DNA of 64,000 nt from Streptomyces sp. NBC_01439 (GCF_036227605.1 NZ_CP109487.1:4290001-4354000); one strand, 5' to 3'. Counted from the stretch's first letter, positions 1-10,218 are shown. Notes: a model not told the origin generated them from the sequence alone. Program-made: numbers and translations.

Positions 1-835
1 TCATGTTCTCGGGGGTGTAGCCCCAGTCCTCCGGCATGGAGGCGCACCAGGCCTTGAGGACCTCGCGCCAGTCCAGCTCCTTGAAGGCGGAGGAGGAATT
101 GAGGATGCCGAGGCCGACGTTGGAGGTGCCGTCGCCCATGCCGAAGATCCAGCCGTAGCCGGGCAGCAGCCGGTCCTGCGCGCCGCGCCGGTCCCACAGC
201 TCCAGCCAGGACTCCAGGTAGTCGTCGTCGTGCCGCGGCGAGGTGAAGTACGTCCGCACGGCCACGCCCATCGGGCGGTCCTCGCGCCGATGCAGGCCCA
301 TCGCGAGAGACAGCCGGGAGGAGTTGCCGTCGGCCGCGACGACCAGCGGGGCGTGGAAGGTGACCGGGGTCTTCTCCTCGCCCAGCTTCGCGTGCACGCC
401 CGTGATGTGACCGGTGCGCGCGTCGCGCACCGGCTCGCCGACCGTGCAGCGCTCGTACAGTCGGGCGCCGGCCTTCTGCGCCTGGCGGGCCAGGGTCTCG
501 TCGAAGTCGTCACGCTTGCGGACGAGTCCGTAGTCCGGGTAGGAGGCGAGTTCCGGCCAATCCAGCTGGAGCCGCTGCCCGCCGCCGATGATCCGAAGAC
601 CCTTGTTCCGCAGCCAGCCGGCCTCTTCGGAGATGTCGATGCCCATCGCCACCAGCTGCTTGGTGGCGCGCGGGGTCAGTCCGTCGCCGCAGACCTTCTC
701 GCGCGGGAACGCCGTCTTCTCCAGCAGCAGGACGTCCAATCCGGCCTTGGCGAGGTAGTAGGCGGTGGTCGAGCCGGCGGGCCCGGCCCCGACGACGATC
801 ACGTCCGCGGAGTGTTCGGAGAGGAGCTCGGTCAC
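1..835 (-). CDS. Geranylgeranyl reductase family FAD-dependent oxidoreductase (3' end beyond window)
   Basis: The protein reads from a GTG at 835, preceded by a GGGAG ribosome-binding site, and runs off the window edge. The N-terminus carries a Rossmann dinucleotide-binding motif GAGPAG at residues 16-21 and the family's conserved KVCGDGLTPRA block at about residues 47-57. These define the geranylgeranyl reductase / FAD monooxygenase-like family. In actinobacteria members next to menG are thought to saturate isoprene units of the menaquinone side chain (MenJ-like); that role here is inferred from the nearby menG and mqn genes. It is divergent from the GNAT gene at 933. About 278 residues are visible; a full-length member has roughly 400-430. 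Confidence 0.88.
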   Translation of the reverse strand, partial: MTELLSEHSADVIVVGAGPAGSTTAYYLAKAGLDVLLLEKTAFPREKVCGDGLTPRATKQLVAMGIDISEEAGWLRNKGLRIIGGGQRLQLDWPELASYPDYGLVRKRDDFDETLARQAQKAGARLYERCTVGEPVRDARTGHITGVHAKLGEEKTPVTFHAPLVVAADGNSSRLSLAMGLHRREDRPMGVAVRTYFTSPRHDDDYLESWLELWDRRGAQDRLLPGYGWIFGMGDGTSNVGLGILNSSSAFKELDWREVLKAWCASMPEDWGYTPENM

Positions 836-932
836 TGCGGGATCTCCCGAAGGCTCGATAAAGGGTGCCAGGCGGCACCGGACATGTGCAGTCTATGCAG
901 CAAGAGAGATCACGATCCGAAGGGTGCCTCCG

Positions 933-1466
933 ATGACCACCTCGCCGACCCGGCCGCTTCCGGCCGTACAGCTCCGCGTGCCCACCGACGAGGACGCGCA
1001 CGCCTGGCACACGGCCTTCGCCGACCCCGACGTCATGGAGTTCCTCGGAGGTCCCGCGGAACTGTCCGCGTACGAGGAGATCACCGCGCGCCAGCGCATG
1101 CACGACGCCCAGCTCGGCTACTGCCTGTGGACCCTGCTGGACGGACAGGGTGCGGTGATCGGCTTCACCGGCGCGCAGCCGTGGCCCCGGGAGAAGGGGT
1201 GGGGGCCGGTCGGCGAGATCGAGATCGGCTGGCGGCTAGGCCGCTCCGCGTGGGGCCGGGGCTACGCGTACGCCGCCGCGCTCGCCACGGTGGAGCGGGT
1301 CCGCGCGGCCGGTGTCCCGCACGTGGTGGCGATGATCGACGCCCGGAACGCACGTTCGGTGGCGGTGGCGGAGCGTCTGGGCATGACCCTGGCCGAGGAG
1401 TTCACCACGCCGGCGGGGAATCCGGGGCGCCGTTACGTGCTGGACCTGCAGAGCGGGGTGCACTAG
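933..1466 (+). CDS. GNAT family N-acetyltransferase
   Basis: A 177-residue protein of the RimJ/RimL-like GNAT type. Visible hallmarks are the acetyl-CoA pyrophosphate-binding segment WGRGYA (residues 107-112) and the NARSVAVAERLGM stretch (139-151) typical of this subfamily. The ATG at 933 is chosen because AAGGGTG lies 6 bases upstream and homologous sequence starts only at residue 11 onwards; the frame is open further upstream. The substrate (ribosomal protein N-terminus, small amine or antibiotic) cannot be told. It is followed after 3 bases by a small membrane protein gene, so the two are probably co-transcribed. Confidence 0.85.
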   Translation: MTTSPTRPLPAVQLRVPTDEDAHAWHTAFADPDVMEFLGGPAELSAYEEITARQRMHDAQLGYCLWTLLDGQGAVIGFTGAQPWPREKGWGPVGEIEIGWRLGRSAWGRGYAYAAALATVERVRAAGVPHVVAMIDARNARSVAVAERLGMTLAEEFTTPAGNPGRRYVLDLQSGVH

Positions 1467-1469
1467 CCG

Positions 1470-1844
1470 ATGTCCGACGACGGCAACGCTCCGCTGCGCG
1501 AACCGGCCGGCGGCCCCTCCACCACCGTCAGGCGACTGATCACCGGCCTTTCCCTGTGGTGGACGGCCGTGCCGGTGGTGTTCGTGGCGCAGGCGTACAT
1601 CTGGTCCGCGGGGGTCCGCGGCCCGCTGGGGGAGGGTGTCGTCTTCGTGCTGCTGTGGGCGTGCATCGGCGGGGTCGTGCTCGCGCCCGTCCTCGGCTTC
1701 GCGGTGGCACAGGTCGCCGGGCACACCGAGGCGCGAAGGCGGTTCGTCACCATGGGCGCACTGTCCCTGGGCTTCTGCGTCCTCGTCGCCCTCTTCTTCC
1801 AGTTCGCCATGGAATGCGCTCCGGGGGACGGCGCCTGCCGTTAG
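1470..1844 (+). CDS. Small hypothetical membrane protein
   Basis: A 124-residue protein with about three hydrophobic segments (residues 28-47, 55-80 and 95-115) and a short acidic, cysteine-containing tail. No recognisable domain. It starts 3 bases after the GNAT stop, which points to translational coupling. Its stop overlaps the convergent glutaminase stop by a few bases. Function unknown. Confidence 0.7.
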   Translation: MSDDGNAPLREPAGGPSTTVRRLITGLSLWWTAVPVVFVAQAYIWSAGVRGPLGEGVVFVLLWACIGGVVLAPVLGFAVAQVAGHTEARRRFVTMGALSLGFCVLVALFFQFAMECAPGDGACR

Positions 1845-2770
1845 AACACCGAAAGCCCCGTCAGGGTCGTGAACCGGTCGAGGGCGGCCACGCCCGCCAC
1901 CGAGTTGCCGCGGGCGTCCAGGCCCGGGCTCCACACCGCGAGGGTGCACTGGCCCGGGACGACCGCGACGATGCCGCCGCCCACCCCGCTCTTGCCGGGC
2001 AGCCCGACGCGGTAGGCGAACTCGCCCGCCGCGTCGTACGTCCCGCAGGTCATCATCACCGCGTTGATCTGCTTGGCCTCGCTGCGCGTCAGCAGCCGCG
2101 TGCCGTCCGCGCGGAGCCCGTGCCGGGCCAGGAAGCGTCCGGCGCGGGCCAGGTCGGCGCAGCTCATCTCGATGGAGCACTGCCAGAAGTAGTGCTCCAG
2201 CAGCGCGGGCACCGGGTTGTCGATGTTCCCGTACGAGGCCATGAAGTGGGCGACGGCCGCGTTGCGGTCGCCGTGCTCCTGCTCGGAGGCCGCGACGTCG
2301 GCATCGAACCCTATGTCCGGGTTCTGGCTCTCCTGCCGCAGAAACTCCAGCAGCTCGCTGCTCGCGTCGCCCGTCAGGGTCTGGAGCCGGTCGGTGACCA
2401 CGAGGGCGCCCGCGTTGATGAACGGGTTGCGCGGGATGCCGTTTTCGTACTCCAGCTGGACGAGCGAGTTGAACGGGTTGCCGGAGGGCTCCCGGCCCAC
2501 CCGCTCCCACAGGCTGTCGCCGCCCTCCGCCAGGGCCAGGGCGAGCGCGAAGACCTTGGTGATGGACTGGGCGGAGAAGGGGACCCGCCAGTCGCCCACC
2601 CCGAAGACGTTGCCGTCGAGGTCGGCGATGGCCATCCCGAACTGCCGCCGGTCCACGGCGGCGAGCGCCGGGATGTACTCGGCCGGAGTACCGCTGCCGA
2701 TCAGCGGAGCGATGTCGGCGGCGATCCGCTCCAGCAGGGGTCCGTAGTCCGTGGGCGCGACGTCTGGCAC
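1841..2770 (-). CDS. glsA: Glutaminase
   Basis: A 309-residue glutaminase that hydrolyses glutamine to glutamate and ammonia; the family has a serine beta-lactamase-like fold. The catalytic SxxK is seen as S69-ITK-72, and the substrate pocket block YENGIPRNPFINAGA spans residues 108-122. The start is taken as the GTG at 2770, because family homology begins at VPDVAPTDYG and the open frame upstream is only the antisense of menG. It begins 5 bases after the menG stop, with AAGGA upstream, so it may be read through from menG. Length matches the family (about 305-310). Confidence 0.9.
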   Translation of the reverse strand: MPDVAPTDYGPLLERIAADIAPLIGSGTPAEYIPALAAVDRRQFGMAIADLDGNVFGVGDWRVPFSAQSITKVFALALALAEGGDSLWERVGREPSGNPFNSLVQLEYENGIPRNPFINAGALVVTDRLQTLTGDASSELLEFLRQESQNPDIGFDADVAASEQEHGDRNAAVAHFMASYGNIDNPVPALLEHYFWQCSIEMSCADLARAGRFLARHGLRADGTRLLTRSEAKQINAVMMTCGTYDAAGEFAYRVGLPGKSGVGGGIVAVVPGQCTLAVWSPGLDARGNSVAGVAALDRFTTLTGLSVF

Positions 2771-2775
2771 GGCCG

Positions 2776-3468
2776 TCAGTCCTTGATGCCCCGGTGCAGC
2801 GCGACGATGCCGCCGCTGAGGTTGCGCCAGGCGACCTTGGACCAACCGGCCTTCTGCAGCAGGGCGGCCAGCGCCGGCTGGTCGGGCCATGCGCGGATGG
2901 ACTCGGCGAGGTACACGTACGGGTCGGGGTCGGACACCACCGTACGGGCCACCGGCGGCAGCGCCCGCATCAGGTACTCCGTGTAGACCGTGCGCAGCGG
3001 CGCCCAGGTGGGCTGCGAGAACTCGCAGATGACGACCTGCCCGCCGGGCTTCGTCACCCGGTACAGCTCGCGCAGCGCAGCGTCGGTGTCCTGGACGTTG
3101 CGCAGCCCGAAGGAGATCGTGACGGTGTCGAAGACGTCGTCCTTGAACGGCAGCTTCGTCGCGTCACCGGCGGTCAGGGGCAGCCAGGAGTGCTTCTTCT
3201 TGCCCTCCATGAGCATGCCCAGGGAGAAGTCGCAGGGGACGACGTACGCGCCGGTGGCGGCGAAGGGCAGCGAGGAGGTGGCGGTTCCGGCGGCCAGGTC
3301 GAGGACCACGTGCCCGGGGCGCGCGCCGACCGCCTTGGCGACCTCCTTGCGCCACAGCCGGGCCTGGCCCAGCGAGATGACGTCGTTGGTGAGGTCGTAT
3401 TTCGCCGCGATGCCGTCGAACATGGAGGCGACTTCGTGCGGCTGCTTGTCCAGGGAAGCCCTTGTCAC
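2776..3468 (-). CDS. menG: Demethylmenaquinone methyltransferase
   Basis: A 230-residue UbiE/MenG-type SAM-dependent methyltransferase, which carries out the last step of menaquinone synthesis (methylation of the naphthoquinone ring). The UbiE signature [17 protein letters not shown] lies at residues 24-40, SAM motif I DLAAGTA at 57-63, and the second UbiE signature FGLRNVQD at about 117. The start is GTG. It agrees with the futalosine-pathway genes mqnA, mqnC and mqnE elsewhere in the window and with the geranylgeranyl reductase 2 kb away. The 267-bp upstream gap to the divergent DUF3152 gene holds an imperfect palindrome at 3596-3615 that could be an operator. Confidence 0.94.
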   Translation of the reverse strand: MTRASLDKQPHEVASMFDGIAAKYDLTNDVISLGQARLWRKEVAKAVGARPGHVVLDLAAGTATSSLPFAATGAYVVPCDFSLGMLMEGKKKHSWLPLTAGDATKLPFKDDVFDTVTISFGLRNVQDTDAALRELYRVTKPGGQVVICEFSQPTWAPLRTVYTEYLMRALPPVARTVVSDPDPYVYLAESIRAWPDQPALAALLQKAGWSKVAWRNLSGGIVALHRGIKD

Positions 3469-3735
3469 TGGCGTTCGCCCCTCGGTGTGCGATGCGGATC
3501 GGCGGGTACGCGCCCCATCCTCTCAGGCCCCGCCCCCCGCGAGCCGCGCGGGCTCCGCCACCCCCGGCCCCCCTTCCCATCGGACAGGTGTCGGAAACTG
3601 TTCCGAAGGACAGTTACGCCGCGCCCCGGCGGACACGTTGACTGACACGGTGCGGCCCGGTGAGGGTCACCCCCCGGATCGGTGACCGAATCGTGGCCGA
3701 TCCGGTAGTGGCCGCCGCGAACAGGAAGCTTCACG

Positions 3736-4641
3736 ATGCCGCCAGGCCATTCCACCGGTCGCTCCAGCCGCACCAGCCCGCGCGCCCAGCGCCGGGCCGA
3801 GCGGCGCAAGCGGCTGCGGCGCACGGTCCTCCTCGGCTCGGCGGCACTGGCCGTGGTCTCGGCCACCGCGTACACGCTGCTGCCCCAGGACGACGACGCG
3901 AAGGCCGCCGCGGGCCGGGCGGCGGCCAAACCGGACCCGACGACCGGGGAATCCGGCGACGGTTCCGCGAACGCGCTCCCCCAGGGCGGCCAGAAGTCCA
4001 CCGCCCCCGAGCCGTCCACCTCACCCGCGGCGTCTCCCCCGGCCTCGCCCACGCCGTCGACCGACGCCGCGACACCCACCCAGCCGGGTGCCTTCAAGGC
4101 TTCCACCACCGCCGGCAAGGCGCAGGGCAAGGGGGCCGCGCGCCGCTGGCGGGTCGAGGTCGAGGAGGGCAGCGGGGTCGACCCGGAGTCGGCCGCCCGC
4201 TCGGTCGAGGCGATCCTCGGGGACCGGCGCGGCTGGACCCAGGACCCGAAGTACGGCTTCCAGCTCGTCGGGGCGGGCCAGCCGGTCGATTTCACCATCA
4301 AGATCGCTACGCCCAAGACCACCGACCGCCTGTGCAACGTGGAGACGCCCGAGCTCATCGGCGAGACCAACTGCAGCACGGCGGGGCACACCGTCGTGGT
4401 CAACCTCAAGCGCTGGAACGAGGGTTCGCCGCAGTTCGACGGCACGCCCGAGGAGTACCGGGCACTGATCGTCAACCACGAGGTCGGACACGAGCTCGGC
4501 CGCGGTCACGAGAGCTGCCCGGGCCCCGGAAAGCCCGCTCCCGCGATGATGCAGCAGATCAAGGGGCTCCTCGGCTGCAAGTCCAACGCCTGGCCGTACG
4601 ACGCGAAGGGAACCTACCTGTCCGGTCCGTCCGTCCTATAG
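3736..4641 (+). CDS. DUF3152 protein, putative membrane-anchored zinc metalloprotease
   Basis: A 301-residue protein with a basic N-terminus, a single membrane anchor at about residues 30-48, and a long Ala/Pro/Ser/Thr-rich linker (55-130). The C-terminal domain matches the DUF3152 family. Within it, HEVGHELGRGH (residues 248-258) is an HExxHxxGxxH zinc site of the metzincin type, so catalytic residues look intact. Cysteines at about 200, 213, 261 and nearby suggest disulfides in an extracellular domain. Substrate unknown. It is followed 50 bases later by a LuxR-type gene on the same strand. Confidence 0.85.
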   Translation: MPPGHSTGRSSRTSPRAQRRAERRKRLRRTVLLGSAALAVVSATAYTLLPQDDDAKAAAGRAAAKPDPTTGESGDGSANALPQGGQKSTAPEPSTSPAASPPASPTPSTDAATPTQPGAFKASTTAGKAQGKGAARRWRVEVEEGSGVDPESAARSVEAILGDRRGWTQDPKYGFQLVGAGQPVDFTIKIATPKTTDRLCNVETPELIGETNCSTAGHTVVVNLKRWNEGSPQFDGTPEEYRALIVNHEVGHELGRGHESCPGPGKPAPAMMQQIKGLLGCKSNAWPYDAKGTYLSGPSVL

Positions 4642-4691
4642 GGCGAGAGCCGACCACCAGGGCATGTCGGCCGGGGGCTAGGAGAAAACAC

Positions 4692-5114
4692 GTGCGCGTC
4701 GTCAGCTTCAGCGTCCCGGCGTGGTTCCCCTCCTACGAGGAGCCGGGCGCGGGGGAACGGGCGCCGCACGAGGAGGCACCCGACTGCTCCGTGCCAAGCA
4801 GCTCCGTACCGGACGGCTCCGTCCCGGACGGGGACCGGCCCGCCGACGCCCAGCTCACCGAGCAGGAATCGGCGGTGTTCCTCTGCCTGGCCACCGGCGC
4901 CTCCAACCGGGAACTGGCCGGCGAGCTCCAACTCTCCGTCAGCACGGTGAAGTTCCACGTGGTCAACATACGGGCCAAGCTGGGCGGCATCAGCCGCCTG
5001 CAGGCCTGTCTGCTGGCCGCCCTCGCCCGGGAGGACACCCGGCGCGCCGAGGACACCGCCCGCGGCGGACGGAGCGGGCTCAGCGACGACGGTGGAGCAG
5101 CCGCCCGCCGATGA
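4692..5114 (+). CDS. LuxR-type helix-turn-helix transcriptional regulator (no receiver domain)
   Basis: A 140-residue protein whose only domain is a GerE/LuxR-type HTH (about residues 54-112, core ASNRELAGELQLSVSTVKFHVVNI). There is no receiver or autoinducer domain; the N-terminus is low-complexity with repeated SVPDG units (about 33-47). The GTG at 4692 follows AGGAGA with a 7-base gap. As a stand-alone output domain it may need a partner, or act constitutively. Its last 35 bases overlap the convergent gene ending at 5080. Confidence 0.82.
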   Translation: MRVVSFSVPAWFPSYEEPGAGERAPHEEAPDCSVPSSSVPDGSVPDGDRPADAQLTEQESAVFLCLATGASNRELAGELQLSVSTVKFHVVNIRAKLGGISRLQACLLAALAREDTRRAEDTARGGRSGLSDDGGAAARR

Positions 5115-5724
5115 CCGTGGCCACGCACGTGGTCGCACCCTGCGCCAACAACTCGGCCTCGTCCGCCACCGCGAAGACCGCGAAGCGCGCCGGAACCCCC
5201 GCTTCCAGGATTCCGTGGAAAGCCTCCGCCGCAGCGCCCCGCCCGGCGAACGGGTCCAGCGCGGGCAGCCCCTCGTAGGCGGTGGGCGGCAGGATCGTAA
5301 GCCCGGACCGGGACACCGCCGTGCGCACCGCCGGGCTCGTGAAGCGGCCGCAGACCGCCACCACTCCACGGGCCAGCAACCGCTGCGTGCCGCGCCGGGC
5401 GCTGTGGCCCCACCGCGGCTCGGTCATCTTCAGCGCCTCCAGCGCGGCCGCCCCCCGGATCGGGTCGGCGCCGAGCTCGGCGACCTCGTACGGGTCGTCC
5501 GGGTAGTACGTGCGCTCCAGCAGCTCGTCCACCCCGCGCACCACCAGCCCCGGGGTGATCGTCCCGGGCCAGCGGCGGGTCCGGGCGTGCGGGTGGGCCG
5601 CGGCGACCTCCTCGTACGGTCCCGTGCGGGCGATCCGGTCGCCGTCGACGAGGACCGCGCCGCCCGGCAGCGGCGCGGATCCCGGCCCGGGTACCAGGAG
5701 TTCGGCGGTGTGCAGCGTCAGCAT
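5080..5724 (-). CDS. Amidohydrolase-fold (imidazolonepropionase-like composite domain) protein linked to mqnC
   Basis: A 214-residue protein resembling the composite beta-domain of aminodeoxyfutalosine deaminases and imidazolonepropionases (VLVDGDRIARTGPYEEV near the start, then TITPGLV). In true amidohydrolases PGLVD is followed by the metal-binding HxH; here the sequence continues VVRGVDELLE without histidines, and the protein is about half the usual length. It is therefore probably non-catalytic or a divergent partner. It begins 16 bases after the mqnC stop on the same strand, so a role in menaquinone synthesis is plausible but inferred. Confidence 0.72.
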   Translation of the reverse strand: MLTLHTAELLVPGPGSAPLPGGAVLVDGDRIARTGPYEEVAAAHPHARTRRWPGTITPGLVVRGVDELLERTYYPDDPYEVAELGADPIRGAAALEALKMTEPRWGHSARRGTQRLLARGVVAVCGRFTSPAVRTAVSRSGLTILPPTAYEGLPALDPFAGRGAAAEAFHGILEAGVPARFAVFAVADEAELLAQGATTCVATVIGGRLLHRRR

Positions 5725-5740
5725 CGGTCGGCGGGCGTCG

Positions 5741-6940
5741 TCAGTTCGTGGAGATGAGCTTCAGTTCGGGGTGCGCCGTTCCGCCCTCGATGGCGGTGGA
5801 GGAGATGTGCGAGACCACGCGCTCGTCGACCGGGTCGTTCGCCGGGTCGTCGTGCACGAGCAGGTGTTCGTAGGTCGTCGCGCGCTGCGCCGGGGTGCGG
5901 CCCGCCTTGCGGATCAGGTCGATGATCTCCTGGCGGTTGGAGCGGTGCTTGGCACCGGCCGAGGAGACGACGTTCTCCTCCAGCATGATCGACCCGAGGT
6001 CGTCGGCGCCGTAGTGCAGCGAGAGCTGGCCCGCTTCCTTGCCGACGGTCAGCCAGGAGCCCTGGATGTGGGCGATGTTGTCGAGGAAGAGGCGCGCGAT
6101 CGCGATCATGCGCAGGTACTCGAAGATCGTCGCCTGGGTGCGGCCCTTGAGGCGGTTGTTCTCGGGCTGGTAGGTGTACGGGATGAAGGCGCGGAAGCCG
6201 CCCGTACGGTCCTGCGTGTCGCGGATCATCGCGATGTGCTCGATGCGCTCGGCATTGGTCTCGCCGGTGCCCATCAGCATGGTGGAGGTGGACTCCACGC
6301 CCAGCTTGTGGGCGATCTCCATGATCTCCAGCCAGCGCTCGCCGGACTCCTTCAGCGGCGCGATCGCCGTGCGCGGCCGCTCCGGCAGCAGCTCGGCGCC
6401 GGCGCCCGCGAACGAGTCGAGGCCGGCCGCGTGGATGCGCTGGATGGCCTCCTCCGCCGAGACGCCCGAGATGCGGGCCATGTGCTCGACCTCGGACGCG
6501 CCGAGGGAGTGGATGACCAGCTGCGGGAAGGCCTGCTTGATGGCCGAGAAGTGGTGCTCGTAGTACTCGACGCCGTAGTCCGGGTGGTGTCCGCCCTGGA
6601 ACATGATCTGGGTGCCGCCGAGCTCGACGGTCTCCGCGCAGCGGCGCAGGATGTCGTCGAGGTCACGGGACCAGCCCTTCTTCGCGTCCTTGGGGGCCGC
6701 GTAGAAGGCGCAGAACTTGCACGCTGTGACGCACACGTTGGTGTAGTTGATGTTCCGCTCGATGATGTACGTCGCGATGTGCTCGGTACCGGCGTAGCGG
6801 CGGCGGCGCACGGCGTCGGCCGCCTGGCCCAGCGCGTGCAGCGGCGCATGGCGGTAGAGGTCGAGCGCCTCTTCCTTGGTGATCCGGCCCCCCGCGGCGG
6901 CGCGGTCGAGGACAGACTGGAGAACGGCCTGGTCGGTCAC
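5741..6940 (-). CDS. mqnC: Cyclic dehypoxanthinyl futalosine synthase (radical SAM)
   Basis: A 399-residue radical SAM enzyme. In the futalosine pathway MqnC cyclises dehypoxanthine futalosine to its spiro-cyclic form. The 4Fe-4S motif is CVTACKFC with cysteines 70, 74 and 77, preceded by the family's ERNINYTNVC. Further conserved blocks are MFQGGHHPDYGVEYY and STMLMGTGET. The GTG start at 6940 has GAAAGGTGA upstream. The protein is clearly MqnC rather than MqnE, whose copy lies at 34.9-36.0 kb. The small amidohydrolase-fold gene follows within 16 bases. Confidence 0.95.
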   Translation of the reverse strand: MTDQAVLQSVLDRAAAGGRITKEEALDLYRHAPLHALGQAADAVRRRRYAGTEHIATYIIERNINYTNVCVTACKFCAFYAAPKDAKKGWSRDLDDILRRCAETVELGGTQIMFQGGHHPDYGVEYYEHHFSAIKQAFPQLVIHSLGASEVEHMARISGVSAEEAIQRIHAAGLDSFAGAGAELLPERPRTAIAPLKESGERWLEIMEIAHKLGVESTSTMLMGTGETNAERIEHIAMIRDTQDRTGGFRAFIPYTYQPENNRLKGRTQATIFEYLRMIAIARLFLDNIAHIQGSWLTVGKEAGQLSLHYGADDLGSIMLEENVVSSAGAKHRSNRQEIIDLIRKAGRTPAQRATTYEHLLVHDDPANDPVDERVVSHISSTAIEGGTAHPELKLISTN

Positions 6941-7018
6941 CGGTGAGTCACCTTTCGGCGGTGTGTCTGTGTCAAGGTCCGGACCGATCCAGCCTACGCC
7001 AGGGTGTCGCGACGGGAT

Positions 7019-8911
7019 TCAGGGGCTTCGGGTGAGATCGCCTTCGGGGTTTCCGGCCGGGGCGTCGGCCGACTTGTAGTGCAGTGTTCCGTTCTCGTTG
7101 AGGGTGAAGCGCTCGTCGGCGGAGCCGTTGGAACACATGCCGGGGGCAGGGTTGGGTCCGGCGGAGGTGTCCAGGACGAGGGACCGGTCGGTCGCCGCGG
7201 CGAGCCTCCAGTCACCGCTGCAATCGGTGCCGAGGACGGGGACGACCGACTTGTCGCGGGCGACGACGTCACCGACCTTGCCGGCCTTGATGGTGATCTC
7301 GAACTCGGTGGCCAGGCGCGTGTGCGCGGTGGTGACGGTGCCCTTCCACGTGCCGATGAGCTCCTTGGGAACGTCGGTGCGGGTCCCCTTGGGGGCGGCG
7401 CTCCCGCTCCCGGTCGGGGCCGAGGAGGGCGTGGCCGCCGGGGCCGGCGCGGACGCCGAGACGGAGGGGTGCGCTCCGGCGTCGGCCAGGTCCCGCTGGT
7501 CGCCACCCTGGCCCGGCAGCAGGTCCAGGAAGTAGATCCCGCCGGACAGCACCGCGAGGACGGCCGCCGCGGCCAGTACGACGGTGCAGCTGAACCGGCG
7601 CCCGGCGGCCCTGACGGTGACCTGCCGCCCGTCGGAGGGGGTCCGCTGCCCGGGCAGCCCGCTGCCGGCGGTCTCGGTCGGCGAACCGTAGGGGCCGGCC
7701 GCCGGGCCGGAGCCGCCCGTGGGAGTGCTCGTGTAGGGACCAGCCGCCTGGCCGGAACCGCCGGTGGGCGCGGTCCCGTAGGGGCCGGCCGTCCCGGGCC
7801 GGGCGCCGGGCGAGCCGGGCGGGGCGTACGGGGCGTACGGGGCGTACGGGCCGGCGGCGCCACCGTAGGAGGGGTCCGGCGCCCCGAAGCCCGCACCGAC
7901 GGGGGTGTAGGACCCGGCGGTGAAGGGGACCGGGCCCGAAGCGGCCTCCGGTGCGGCCGCGCCCCCGGCTCCGGCCGGGGCCGGCCCGCCCCCTCCCGCA
8001 CCGCCCTCGGCGGAATCGGCGGAATCGGCGTCCAGGTCCAACAGGGCCACGGCGGCCCGACTGGCCTCCTCCACCAGCGGCCCGGGCAGCCAGCCGGGGG
8101 CGCCCAACGCCCCGCCGAGGGCCGCCGCGACCGCCTCGGGAGCCGGCCGCTCTGCAGCCGTCTTGGCCAGGCAGGCCTCGATCAGCCCGCGCAGTTCCCC
8201 GACCGGGATCGCGCTCAGCTAGGGCGGCTCGTGGACCACCTTGTAGAGGAGGGTGGCCGAGTTGTCCCCGGTGAAGGGCGGCTGCCCGGTCGCCGCGAAG
8301 GCCAGGACCGCGCCGAGCGAGAACACGTCGGCCGCCCCGGTGATCCCCTTGCCGAGGATCTGCTCGGGCGACATGTAGCCGGGCGAGCCGACGGACACTC
8401 CGGTGGAGGTCAGCGAGGCGGTGCCGTCCGTGGCCCGCGCGATCCCGAAGTCGATGAGCCGCGGCCCGTCGAGGGTGAGCATCACGTTCGACGGCTTCAC
8501 GTCCCGGTGGACCAGGCCCAGGCCGTGCACGGCCACCAGGGCGCGGGCCAGCCCCGCGCCGATGGCCCGTACCGACGCCTCGGGAAGCGGGCCGTGCGCG
8601 GCCAGCGCACGGTCCAGGGAGGGCCCCGCTACGTATCCGGTGGCCACCCACGGAACCGGGGCCCCGGGGTCCGCGTCCAGCACCGGCGCGGTCCACTCGC
8701 CGCCCACCCGGCGGGCCGCCTCAACCTCGCGGCGGAACCGGGCCCGGAACTCCTCGTCGGTGGCGAAATGCGGGTGCACGATCTTGACGGCGACGGTCCG
8801 GCCGCCCGCGCTGCGCCCCAGGTAGACGCGGCCCATGCCACCCGCGCCGAGCCGGCCGAGCAGCCGGTAGGCGCCGATGGTCCGCGGCTCACCGGCTTCG
8901 AGCGGCTGCAT
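7019..8911 (-). pseudogene. Serine/threonine protein kinase gene interrupted by an in-frame amber codon
   Basis: One reading frame runs from ATG 8911 to 7019 but contains a TAG at 8221-8219. The N-terminal 230 residues hold most of a Hanks kinase: GAGGMG loop (22-27), K43, HRDVKPSN (135-142), DFG (154-156) and SPEQ. After the TAG the same frame resumes with LSAIPVGELRGLIEACL, the expected end of the kinase domain, then a Gly/Pro/Ala/Tyr-rich linker, one membrane segment (CTVVLAAAAVLAVL...) and a secreted sensor-like domain with paired cysteines. Homologous kinases have Asp or Glu at the TAG position, so a single G-to-T change (GAG to TAG) explains it. Without readthrough, subdomain XI and the sensor are lost. 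A sequencing error is the main alternative. Confidence 0.85.
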
Positions 8912-9010
8912 CGCGTCCCCCAATTCCCCGTGATCCCGGGCGCCTTGTGCCGCCCGACCGAGCAGCAGCCTAGGCGGTGCCGGGGCGGGGCGGGGGAAGG
9001 AGCGCAGTCA

Positions 9011-9052
9011 CCCTTTTGCATTTCCACCCCAAGGCGAGAAATGCAAAAAGGG
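9011..9052 (-). terminator. Hairpin downstream of mqnA
   Basis: A 14-base inverted repeat (CCCTTTTGCATTTC with GAAATGCAAAAAGGG, one bulged A) lies 66 bases past the mqnA stop and upstream of the kinase gene. It is a plausible intrinsic terminator for mqnA, although no clear T-run follows on the minus strand, so an operator for the kinase gene is an alternative. A second small hairpin (ACCGCG / CGCGGT, 9100-9118) overlaps the mqnA stop. Confidence 0.4.
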
Positions 9053-9117
9053 CGAGAATTCCCGGTAAACCTCACATTCGCCCGTCCACCCTTTGGACTA
9101 CCGCGGGGTAAACGCGG

Positions 9118-9990
<873 letters not shown>

Positions 9991-10125
9991 CTAGCTGCCG
10001 GGTCTGCGTCAGCCTTGCGGCGGGTCTCAAACGTCCGGGTGACGTGATCTTTCCCTCTGGTCTCGGCCGCAGGGTGCGTGCTAGGCTCGACGCAAGTTGC
10101 AGTTTGGTTTCCCTTGCAGTACGAG

Positions 10126-10155
10126 GCCTGCGGAGAATGTGACCCGCAGGCTTTT
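10126..10155 (+). promoter_or_regulatory. Terminator-like hairpin in the cold-shock gene 5' leader
   Basis: GCCTGCGG (10126-10133) pairs perfectly with CCGCAGGC (10144-10151) across a 10-base loop, followed immediately by TTTT. It sits 64 bases before the ATG of the cold-shock gene. A -10-like TAGGCT at 10082-10087 would start transcription before the hairpin, so it would lie in the 5' untranslated leader. That arrangement suits attenuation or a temperature-dependent RNA switch; this role is inferred. Confidence 0.5.
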
Positions 10156-10218
10156 GTAGTTTTCAGACTTCTTAGCAGGTTCTGGAGCAGGGCGACCCTT
10201 TGGCCCATAGGAGGGCTC

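Noticed and set aside
230..2986. A very long plus-strand open frame of over 900 codons
   Set aside because: It is antisense to the reductase and glutaminase genes and crosses others; its sequence is Arg/Gly/Ala-rich without domain patterns. High GC makes such shadow frames common.
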